NCBI GenBank assembly: GCA_947487055.1 | Contig: CANKVN010000005.1 | Coordinates: forward strand, 1 to 49,356 | Origin: Flavobacteriales bacterium | GTDB taxonomy: Bacteria; Bacteroidota; Bacteroidia; NS11-12g; UBA955 | DNA: 49,356 nucleotides | Direction of reading: 5' to 3' | Shown: positions 18,494-25,008 of the stretch, piece after piece | Layout: every line of letters starts with the position of its first letter | Position numbering within the stretch: position 1 is the stretch's first letter | Notes under the pieces: generated by a model | The model's input: only the letters and a program-made list of their open reading frames with translations | The model's database searches: none | What the model was told of the DNA's origin: nothing | Position numbers and translations under genes: made by a program

Positions 18494-19357
18494 TTAAGAA
18501 TTGGTGGGCACAGATTCCTGGGCCAAATGGTATTTCAATAAAGACATCCCTGGATTTTTATCAATTACACCCAGTTGAAAGCCTTTTTCCGAAGCAACTT
18601 TCTGCAAAATCCCGGTAAAGTAAAAAGCCACCGAACCCACAAAATGAACAGGCACTTCATGGTAATTGGGATAGCATTTAATGTGTATTTCAGCAAAATG
18701 AGACAGCCCTTTGTATACCATTTCTTTTATGTAAGCGTGGTCTTTGTGAGGAACAATAAACCGCACGAAGGAGGCCAGATAAACATTGGCTTTATTGGTG
18801 TTATACACCTGGTGAAAAATTTCCTCTTTTTGCGGATGATATTGAGCAACAAATGCCTCATTTAGTTCTGCAGGCAATCTTTTGTATAAATAATCGGCCA
18901 GCAATTGCTTGCCAAAGTAGGAACCGCTGCCTTCATCGCCCAGGATATAACCCAGTGCCGGCACCACTTCCGAAACGGTTTCTCCGTCATAATAGCAGCT
19001 GTTGCTACCGGTACCGATTATGCAGGTGATTGCACTGCGGCCATCGTAAGTGGCAAACGCTGCAGCGTTCAAATCATGGTTTACATGGCACCTTGCCGTT
19101 GTAAAAAACTGTTGCAGTGCTGTTAGCACAACTGAATTCCTTTCTTCACTGGAACAACCAGCACCGTAGAAAAAAACCGCATCTAACTGACCGGCAATGC
19201 TGCTTAATGTTTCATTCGCCCTGAGGTTAGACAGAATTTCATCCGGCTGGTGAAAAAAAGGATTGAAACCCATGGTATGGGTCTCCTGGGTTTGACCGCT
19301 GTTGTTGCTAATAAGCCAATCACATTTGGTAGAGCCACTTTCCGCTACAATAATCAT
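18494..19357 (-). CDS. BadF/BcrA-type ASKHA sugar kinase (GlcNAc-kinase-like; candidate glucokinase)
   Basis: A 287-residue kinase of the BadF/BadG/BcrA/BcrD ATPase family, the group annotated as N-acetylglucosamine kinase in Bacteroidota. Phosphate loop 1 is ESGSTKCDW (6-14), loop 2 is IGTGSNS, and LGDEGSGSYFGK is the family's hallmark. A TTG 18 nt upstream is in frame, but it lies within the -7 element, so ATG 19357 is preferred. It heads the operon with pgmB and maltose phosphorylase. That route leaves free glucose, so I infer that this kinase phosphorylates glucose. This is not shown by sequence. Confidence 0.85.
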   Translation of the reverse strand: MIIVAESGSTKCDWLISNNSGQTQETHTMGFNPFFHQPDEILSNLRANETLSSIAGQLDAVFFYGAGCSSEERNSVVLTALQQFFTTARCHVNHDLNAAAFATYDGRSAITCIIGTGSNSCYYDGETVSEVVPALGYILGDEGSGSYFGKQLLADYLYKRLPAELNEAFVAQYHPQKEEIFHQVYNTNKANVYLASFVRFIVPHKDHAYIKEMVYKGLSHFAEIHIKCYPNYHEVPVHFVGSVAFYFTGILQKVASEKGFQLGVIDKNPGMSLLKYHLAQESVPTNS

Positions 19358-19372
19358 AATACGCCTTTTCTG

Positions 19373-19403
19373 CAAACTTAGTGTAATTATTACACAAACC
19401 CAA
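19373..19403 (-). promoter_or_regulatory. Promoter of the kinase-pgmB-GH65-GH13-GH13 operon
   Basis: On the minus strand: TTG (19401-19403), 20 nt, then a perfect -7 element TAAGTTTG (19373-19380). The operator-like repeat 19381-19395 fills the spacer, touching the -7 element. The leader to ATG 19357 is about 10 nt. Confidence 0.65.
19381..19395. promoter_or_regulatory. Candidate operator GTGT-N7-ACAC between the kinase operon and the regulator gene
   Basis: GTGTAATTATTACAC is a perfect 15-bp palindrome (apart from the central base), the most symmetric of the four copies. It sits in the spacer of the leftward promoter and about 50 nt upstream of the -7 element of the regulator gene, so it could serve both and give autoregulation. 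Confidence 0.7.
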
Positions 19404-19444
19404 CCAATTTATGCAGATGGTTTCCGGTAATTTCCTAAATTATT

Positions 19445-19452
19445 TATATTTG
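19445..19452 (+). promoter_or_regulatory. -7 element of the NrtR-type regulator gene
   Basis: TATATTTG, a perfect TAnnTTTG, with the start codon 23 nt downstream. No -33 TTTG at 19 nt. Confidence 0.55.
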
Positions 19453-19475
19453 TGAACCCCTCGGTTTAATCTGCT

Positions 19476-20186
19476 ATGTTTCCCCATTCTGTCAATCCCA
19501 ATGTTTCTGTCGATTGTGTCATTTTCAGTTTCAACAATCATGAACTGGAAGTTTTGCTTATTGAAAGATCGGCAGGCAACACCGATAAAGTAGATGAGGT
19601 GAAAGCCCTCCCCGGTAACCTTATTTACGAAGACGAAACCCTCAATACAGCAGCCGGTCGGGTGCTTACCGAGTTAACCGGTTTAGACAATATTTACCTC
19701 GAACAGGTATTTACCTTCGGAGATCCTGACAGGATTAGCAAACAGCACGACCAGGATTGGTTGAGAAGCATCCGTGCCCACCCGGAAGCAAGGGTTATTA
19801 CCGTGGCATACACTTCGTTAATCAACAAGGAGCGGCACAACCTGTCACCCTCCAGCTTTGCCAGAAATGCCGTTTGGATAAAGGTTAAAGATGTACCACA
19901 ACTCGGTTTCGACCACAACGAAATTTTGGAAAAAGCCCTGAGTCACCTGAAACAAAAAATTTACATAGAACCTTTGGGATACGAGCTTTTGCCCGATCGC
20001 TTTACCCTTGCACAACTGCAAAAACTCTATGAAGCCATCCTGGACGATAACTTCGATAAGCGTAATTTTCGCCGAAAAATATTGCGTTCGTCATTCATCA
20101 TTCCGCTGAATGAAAAACAACAGGGCGTGGCCCATAAACCTGCCGGCTTGTACCGTTTCGACAAGTCTCAATTTCACCGTATATAA
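19476..20186 (+). CDS. NrtR/AraR-type transcriptional regulator (degenerate Nudix domain plus winged helix)
   Basis: A 236-residue protein with a Nudix fold (about 10-150) followed by the C-terminal winged helix of the NrtR family (about 155-225), recognisable by LGYELLPDRFTL and DKRNFRRKIL. The Nudix box around LPGNLIYEDETLNTAAGRVL is broken: after the Arg the catalytic Glu positions read Val and Leu, so hydrolysis is unlikely and the domain probably serves as a ligand sensor, as in the AraR group of Bacteroidota. Its position between the kinase-amylase operon and the transporter, and the GTGT-N7-ACAC sites on both sides, make it the best candidate regulator of the starch genes. The effector is unknown; a sugar or sugar phosphate is likely. 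Confidence 0.88.
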   Translation: MFPHSVNPNVSVDCVIFSFNNHELEVLLIERSAGNTDKVDEVKALPGNLIYEDETLNTAAGRVLTELTGLDNIYLEQVFTFGDPDRISKQHDQDWLRSIRAHPEARVITVAYTSLINKERHNLSPSSFARNAVWIKVKDVPQLGFDHNEILEKALSHLKQKIYIEPLGYELLPDRFTLAQLQKLYEAILDDNFDKRNFRRKILRSSFIIPLNEKQQGVAHKPAGLYRFDKSQFHRI

Positions 20187-20198
20187 CCGATTTTAAAA

Positions 20199-20213
20199 GT
20201 GTTGATTTGACAC
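20199..20213. promoter_or_regulatory. Candidate operator GTGT-N7-ACAC at the MFS transporter gene
   Basis: GTGTTGATTTGACAC, 38 nt before the ATG at 20252. It contains the -7-like sequence TTGATTTG (20202-20209) in exactly the same register as the susC copy. Confidence 0.65.
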
Positions 20214-20251
20214 TATGAAAGCTAATCCTTAGATTGCGCTTCAATTTGGTT

Positions 20252-21607
20252 ATGGAGAAAAAACCCAAACTTACGGCCTTACAAATCATCTGGATGAGCT
20301 TTGGATTTATGGGAATCCAATGTGGATTTGGGCTTCAAAATGGCAATGCCAGCCGCATATTGGAAGATTTTGGTGCCAAAGTGCATCAGCTAAGCTGGTT
20401 CTGGCTGGTAGCTCCGCTTACCGGTATGCTCGTGCAGCCTTTGATTGGTTATTTCAGCGATAAAACATGGACCCGGATGGGCAGGCGTAAACCCTATTTC
20501 CTGGCAGGAACATTGTTTTGCTGCATAGCCATCGTTGCCCTGCCTAACAGCGCGGCCTGGTTTGCCGGAAAATCAGCGTTGCTGTTTGGAGCCACCTTTC
20601 TGGCCCTCATGGATGCCAGTATCAATGTTGCCATGGAACCGTTCCGTGCGCTGGTTGCCGACAACCTGAACGATGAACAACGCACCCTTGGCTTCAGTAT
20701 TCAAACATTCCTGATTGGCATAGGCGCTGTGCTCGGGAGTTGGCTGCCATGGCTGCTAACCAATGTAGGCGGAATAAGCAACCAGGCGCCGCATGGTCAG
20801 GTTGCAGACAATGTGGTATATTCTTTCTATTTGGGGGCAGTTTTTTTCCTCGGAACCATTCTGGTAACCGTGCTTTTCGCCAAAGAATATGACCCCGAAA
20901 CATATGCCAAATACCACGGCAATAACACAAACAATGAGGAGAAAGCCGGCCTCATGGAAATATTCCGTGATTTTGGCAGAATGCCCAAAGCAATGCTGCG
21001 CCTGGGACTGGTTCAGTTTTTCAGTTGGTTTGGTCTGTTTTGTATGTGGGTTTACACCACCAAAGGCATCGCCCAAAACACGTATGGATTGCCCGCCATC
21101 AACGGCCAATATACCGGCTCCGCCAAACACATCTTTGACACCGCCGGCGACTGGGTGGGCATTCTATTTGGAATATACAACGGTGTTAGTGCCATATACG
21201 CCTTGATTCTACCCAGCATAGTGCGCCGTATTGGCCGCAAACAAACCCATGCTTTTTCATTGATTTGCGGTGGTATAGGATTGATTTCCATGTTCTTTAT
21301 TCAAACCCCTGGCGTCCTCATCTACAGCATGATTGGTATCGGCATGGCCTGGGCCAGCATACTTGCAATGCCTTATGCCATACTGGCAGGAAGCATTCCT
21401 TCCGGCAAAATGGGCATTTACATGGGTATTTTCAACTTCTTCATCACCATCCCCCAAATTGTGAGCGCCTTGCTTGCAGGCCCAATGGTCACTTATTTAT
21501 TCGACAATCATGCCATCTATGCTTTGGTTACCGGTGGTTTTATGATGTTGCTGGCGGCCGTTTCCATGATTTATGTAAATGATGGAAAGCTGATTAAGGT
21601 GAAGTAA
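20252..21607 (+). CDS. MFS sugar transporter, SLC45/sucrose-symporter-like (probable maltose permease)
   Basis: A 451-residue inner-membrane protein with about 12 hydrophobic segments. The loop GYFSDKTWTRMGRRKPY after segment 2 is the signature of the SLC45/glycoside-H+ symporter branch, which moves sucrose, maltose and related disaccharides with protons. NAMEPFRALV-like text (NVAMEPFRALVADN) in segment 4 is also typical. ATG 20252 is chosen over an in-frame codon at 20234 because MEKKPKL is the normal cytoplasmic start. It would bring maltose to the cytoplasmic maltose phosphorylase. It has its own promoter and operator and is convergent with the GH13 gene at 21673. Confidence 0.88.
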   Translation: MEKKPKLTALQIIWMSFGFMGIQCGFGLQNGNASRILEDFGAKVHQLSWFWLVAPLTGMLVQPLIGYFSDKTWTRMGRRKPYFLAGTLFCCIAIVALPNSAAWFAGKSALLFGATFLALMDASINVAMEPFRALVADNLNDEQRTLGFSIQTFLIGIGAVLGSWLPWLLTNVGGISNQAPHGQVADNVVYSFYLGAVFFLGTILVTVLFAKEYDPETYAKYHGNNTNNEEKAGLMEIFRDFGRMPKAMLRLGLVQFFSWFGLFCMWVYTTKGIAQNTYGLPAINGQYTGSAKHIFDTAGDWVGILFGIYNGVSAIYALILPSIVRRIGRKQTHAFSLICGGIGLISMFFIQTPGVLIYSMIGIGMAWASILAMPYAILAGSIPSGKMGIYMGIFNFFITIPQIVSALLAGPMVTYLFDNHAIYALVTGGFMMLLAAVSMIYVNDGKLIKVK

Positions 21608-21672
21608 GTAATGCCCCTAATTTGGCTGAAATGTTTGAAAGCATTATTACCTGAAAGCCATAACAAACAAGA

Positions 21673-23517
21673 TTAAGGCTTGCGGGGAAAATGAATTATG
21701 GTGGTGCTCATGGGAGAAATACCGCTGGTATAAAAACCGGTTGTATTTGCCGTTAAATTATTGCTCCCTTTTGCCCAGTCCGCTCTTATATCGCTATACC
21801 GCGATGCAATAATGGCTTTTGGTGTGCTGGATTGATTAACAAACACACCAATAACATCCTCCTCCCCTTCCAGAAAAAATGCATACACCCCGTCCTCCGG
21901 GATATATTGGGTGCGTTTTCCTACCGTAAACAAAGACGCATATTGCTGCCTGATTTGGGCTAACCGCCTGATATAATCGCACATTTCCTGTTGCTCAGCC
22001 GTACGACCATCGGGGCTAAAGCCATTTTTTTCGTCGTCCGGCCATCCGCCCGGAAAATCCCGGCGTATGGCACCATGCGCACCCGTATCTTTCATGAGAA
22101 TTTCAGTGCCATAAAAAACACAGGGAATACCCCTACCCATGTACATCAGGCTAAGCGCCATTTTTGTTTTGGAAATATCCTGACCAAACACCGCATGCAT
22201 GCGGTTCAGATCGTGATTGTCCGCAAACGTTACCAGCATTCGCGGATTGCGGTAAACCAGATCGGAGGCAAACAAATAATACAACCTGCTCAAACCGGTA
22301 TTCCAGCCGAATGGCTCGTTGAGCGCTTGATGCAATCCGAAACAGAATTGAAAATCAGTGACCGCATGCGGCAATCCGGCGATCGATTTCGATTTCGGTT
22401 GAAAAACCGAAGGGGCAAAATAGGCCTGTGCAGCCAAGGTATGTTCCCATGTTTCTCCAAAAATAAACAAATGGGGAAATGCCCTTTTAATTTCAATATT
22501 GAGACGCTTTAAAAACCCGGGTTGCGAATATGGATAGGTATCTACCCGCAATGCAGATGCTTGTGTAACAGCAATCCACCAAAGGGAATTTTGTATCAGG
22601 TATCGCTGAACATGAACATTATCCTGGTTTACGTCAGGCATGTGTTTATCAAACCAGCCATGCAACATGGTGGATTTCTCGGACGCAGCGGCATAAGGAT
22701 CACTTAAACTGGAAACACGATAATTTGTACGAAAAAATGTATCCCTAAAATGAAACCAGTCTTTGGCAATAAGCTGTTTAAACAATGCATGCTCATTACC
22801 CACGTGGTTGTATACCACATCCAAAACAAACTTAATCCCTTTTGACCTGCATTTGTTTGCCAGATCAATATATTCTTCCATGCTTCCGTAGCGTGGATCA
22901 ACACGGTAATGGTCTGTGCAGGCATAACCATGATAGCTCTGTGAAGGTTGATTATTCTCCAGCACAGGGGTCATCCACAGGGCGTTAAAACCCATATCTG
23001 TTATATAATCGAGCCTTTGCTGAATACCGGCCAAATCGCCCCCATGCCTGCCGTGTAAATCATTTCTGTTTGCCTTTTCGAGCATGGTTTTTACATCGTC
23101 ATTCCCTGGATTTGCATTGGCAAACCTGTCCGGCATCAACAAATACATCCTGTCCGAAGCTGCTATAGCGGCAGATGACCGGGGCTTTTCCCTCATGCTG
23201 AATAAATAACGGCTAACCTGTTGATTGACATTGCAATTAATGCTGAAATCTCCCTGTTTCCTTGAATTGATTTTTACATATATCAAGCGGTATCCTTTGC
23301 CGATGCCGGCAACGCTTTTGAGGATTTTTGGCCCACCTTTTACCTGAATTTCTGCCTTGTCTATTCCATCTCCATAAAGCAAAAGCTGCAGGGTATCGCA
23401 ACCCATTTCCTTGAACCAGTAGGGAGGATCACACCGCTGAATTGATTGGGCCTGCAGACCCAATGAAAATAAGAAAAAGAGGGCGTAAAACAGCCGTTGG
23501 GAAAATTTAAAAACCAT
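21673..23517 (-). CDS. Secreted GH13 neopullulanase/cyclomaltodextrinase-type amylase (SusA-like)
   Basis: A 614-residue enzyme. With ATG 23517 it has a clean signal peptide ending at LQAQ (24); the frame is open 9 codons further. An N-terminal cyclomaltodextrinase-N-like beta domain (about 25-110) precedes the catalytic domain. Region I is DVVYNH (233-238), region II ALRVDTYPYS has nucleophile Asp326, region III FGETWEHT has Glu355, and region IV FADNHDLNR has His435-Asp436. All catalytic residues are present. The HGYACTDHYRVDPRYG block is typical of Bacteroidota neopullulanases such as SusA. It is probably periplasmic, cutting imported maltooligosaccharides. A single-gene unit, divergent from the gene at 23626. 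Confidence 0.93.
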   Translation of the reverse strand: MVFKFSQRLFYALFFLFSLGLQAQSIQRCDPPYWFKEMGCDTLQLLLYGDGIDKAEIQVKGGPKILKSVAGIGKGYRLIYVKINSRKQGDFSINCNVNQQVSRYLFSMREKPRSSAAIAASDRMYLLMPDRFANANPGNDDVKTMLEKANRNDLHGRHGGDLAGIQQRLDYITDMGFNALWMTPVLENNQPSQSYHGYACTDHYRVDPRYGSMEEYIDLANKCRSKGIKFVLDVVYNHVGNEHALFKQLIAKDWFHFRDTFFRTNYRVSSLSDPYAAASEKSTMLHGWFDKHMPDVNQDNVHVQRYLIQNSLWWIAVTQASALRVDTYPYSQPGFLKRLNIEIKRAFPHLFIFGETWEHTLAAQAYFAPSVFQPKSKSIAGLPHAVTDFQFCFGLHQALNEPFGWNTGLSRLYYLFASDLVYRNPRMLVTFADNHDLNRMHAVFGQDISKTKMALSLMYMGRGIPCVFYGTEILMKDTGAHGAIRRDFPGGWPDDEKNGFSPDGRTAEQQEMCDYIRRLAQIRQQYASLFTVGKRTQYIPEDGVYAFFLEGEEDVIGVFVNQSSTPKAIIASRYSDIRADWAKGSNNLTANTTGFYTSGISPMSTTIIHFPRKP

Positions 23518-23565
23518 CACTTTTGGGTAAATTTCTTTCAACAAAGAAAAAATATTTTTTTGAAA

Positions 23566-23580
23566 GTGTCTGAATTACAC
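23566..23580. promoter_or_regulatory. Candidate operator GTGT-N7-ACAC between two secreted starch proteins
   Basis: GTGTCTGAATTACAC, flanked by A and T to give AGTGT/ACACT. It lies 11 nt upstream of the rightward -7 element (23592-23599) and about 17 nt upstream of a leftward -7-like element (TTTCTTTG, 23542-23549), so it could control both divergent genes. Confidence 0.65.
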
Positions 23581-23591
23581 TTATTCTTTTT

Positions 23592-23599
23592 TAGTTTTG
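23592..23599 (+). promoter_or_regulatory. -7 element of the tandem-domain binding protein gene
   Basis: TAGTTTTG, a perfect TAnnTTTG, 26 nt before the ATG at 23626. No TTTG at 19 nt upstream; that space is occupied by the inverted repeat. Confidence 0.6.
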
Positions 23600-23625
23600 C
23601 TAATATTACCAAACCTTAAACCAAA

Positions 23626-24930
23626 ATGATTAAACATTACCTAACCCTGGGTGCATTTGCACTTGCAACAGGACTCTTTGCACAAGCGGACGTTACCCTT
23701 AAGGTGAACGACCAAAACAACAAAAACAAAACCGCCATCAAATTCAAAGGCATGTTCAACAACTGGACTGAAGTTTCTGCTTTTGACGACGGAACCAATG
23801 GTGACGCTACTGCCAATGACAATATTTGGTCTTTGAAAGTAGCAGGCGTTGCAGACGGCACCTATGAGTGGGGTGCGGTGGACCAGGACGGTGCATGGCT
23901 TACAACCGGCAGCCCAAACTACAAATTCACCGTAGCTTCAGGTGCAGTTACCGGACAAACAGAAATTGTTCTTGCCAAAAGCAAACCAACCCACCCTGTA
24001 ATTTTCACCATTCGCGATTTGAGCAAAAAAGAAACCGGTATCAAATTGAAAGGCTCTATGTTCAGCTGGTCTGCCAAAGACATGTTTGATAATGGAACCA
24101 ATGGCGACACCACTGCTGGTGACAATGTTTGGACCCTGAAATCTGACATTGAAGAAGGTAGCTGGGAATGGGGTATTGAAAATCAGTGCGGATGGAAACT
24201 GGTTGGCTCTAACCGCCAGTATACTGTAGCTGTAGGTGGTGCTGTTTCAGGTGACGTTTCTTACAAAATACCTGCACTGTCAACTCCTATCAATGTTACT
24301 TTCCGCGTATACATGGGCGACGTTATCGTGAACTCAGCAGGACTTTACGTTGCTGGTAATTTTCAAGATGCAGTAGCCGGCAAATCCCTCTGCAACTGGA
24401 GCAAAGACACCCTGCGCCTGTCCGATGCTGACAAAGATGATGTTTACGAACTTACCGTGAGCATGTCACCAGGCAACTACGCCTACAAATACTTCAACGG
24501 CCGTGGTGGCGATCCAGACGGTGAAAAAGGTGATTTCAAAACCGGTGGTTGCGGATCTGACAACGGTCTTGGTGGTACCAACCGCACCATAGATTTGAGC
24601 AATGCAACTGCCGATGTGGTGGTGAACATCTACAAATACGACAGCTGTGTGGTTTACGTCCCTATGAATGTAGGCGTTAAAAAATCAAATGCGGTTTTCA
24701 ACGGCATTTATCCTAACCCTGCTGCTTCTTCTGCCAATGTTTCTTTCACCAAGAAAAACATGGCACACAACATTACCGTTATGGATATTTCCGGTAAAGT
24801 TATTGCAAAATATAATGTTGCTGCAGGTGTTAATTATGGCACCATTATGAAGCCTGCTGCAGGAACTTACTTCGTTCAGGTAACCGCTGCTGACGGTAGT
24901 TCAGCTGCTTCAACCCTGGTATTTGAATAA
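23626..24930 (+). CDS. T9SS-secreted protein with tandem carbohydrate-binding-like domains
   Basis: A 434-residue protein with a signal peptide (cleavage near LFAQ, 20) and a type A T9SS sorting domain at the end (YPNPAASSANVSF, then MDISGKVIAKYNV and GTYFVQVTAADG). Between them are two clear tandem repeats of about 85-90 residues: each has I-K-K-G-x-M-F-x-W, the block DNGTNGDTTAGDNVW (second copy; DDGTNGDATANDNIW in the first) and a W-E-W-G strand. A third domain carries YVAGNF and GNYAYKYFNG, as in E-set/CBM20/CBM48-like modules. No catalytic domain is present. A role as a cell-surface or released starch binder is inferred from the fold-like features, the operator and the amylase neighbours. 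It ends at a terminator. Confidence 0.82.
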   Translation: MIKHYLTLGAFALATGLFAQADVTLKVNDQNNKNKTAIKFKGMFNNWTEVSAFDDGTNGDATANDNIWSLKVAGVADGTYEWGAVDQDGAWLTTGSPNYKFTVASGAVTGQTEIVLAKSKPTHPVIFTIRDLSKKETGIKLKGSMFSWSAKDMFDNGTNGDTTAGDNVWTLKSDIEEGSWEWGIENQCGWKLVGSNRQYTVAVGGAVSGDVSYKIPALSTPINVTFRVYMGDVIVNSAGLYVAGNFQDAVAGKSLCNWSKDTLRLSDADKDDVYELTVSMSPGNYAYKYFNGRGGDPDGEKGDFKTGGCGSDNGLGGTNRTIDLSNATADVVVNIYKYDSCVVYVPMNVGVKKSNAVFNGIYPNPAASSANVSFTKKNMAHNITVMDISGKVIAKYNVAAGVNYGTIMKPAAGTYFVQVTAADGSSAASTLVFE

Positions 24931-24950
24931 TTGATTTTTTCAATAATAAA

Positions 24951-24984
24951 AGGCAACTTTCATAACAGGAAGTTGCCTTTTTTT
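24951..24984 (+). terminator. Rho-independent terminator
   Basis: A 9-bp stem (AGGCAACTT 24951-24959 with 24970-24978), a 10-nt loop and then a T-run. It separates the binding-protein gene from the downstream GH13. Confidence 0.88.
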
Positions 24985-24988
24985 ATGT

Positions 24989-24996
24989 TATATTTG
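24989..24996 (+). promoter_or_regulatory. -7 element of the T9SS-secreted GH13 gene
   Basis: TATATTTG, a perfect TAnnTTTG, 12 nt before ATG 25009. No clear -33 element: the upstream space is the terminator hairpin. No GTGT-N7-ACAC repeat is visible here, unlike the other starch promoters. Confidence 0.5.
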
Positions 24997-25008
24997 AATA
25001 TATATAAT

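Noticed and set aside
21608..21672. Terminator between the convergent transporter and GH13 genes
   Set aside because: A partial inverted repeat is present but there is no GC-rich stem with a T-run on either strand.
24931..25008. In-frame upstream extension of the T9SS-secreted GH13
   Set aside because: It crosses a clear terminator hairpin and a -7 element; the signal peptide begins at ATG 25009.
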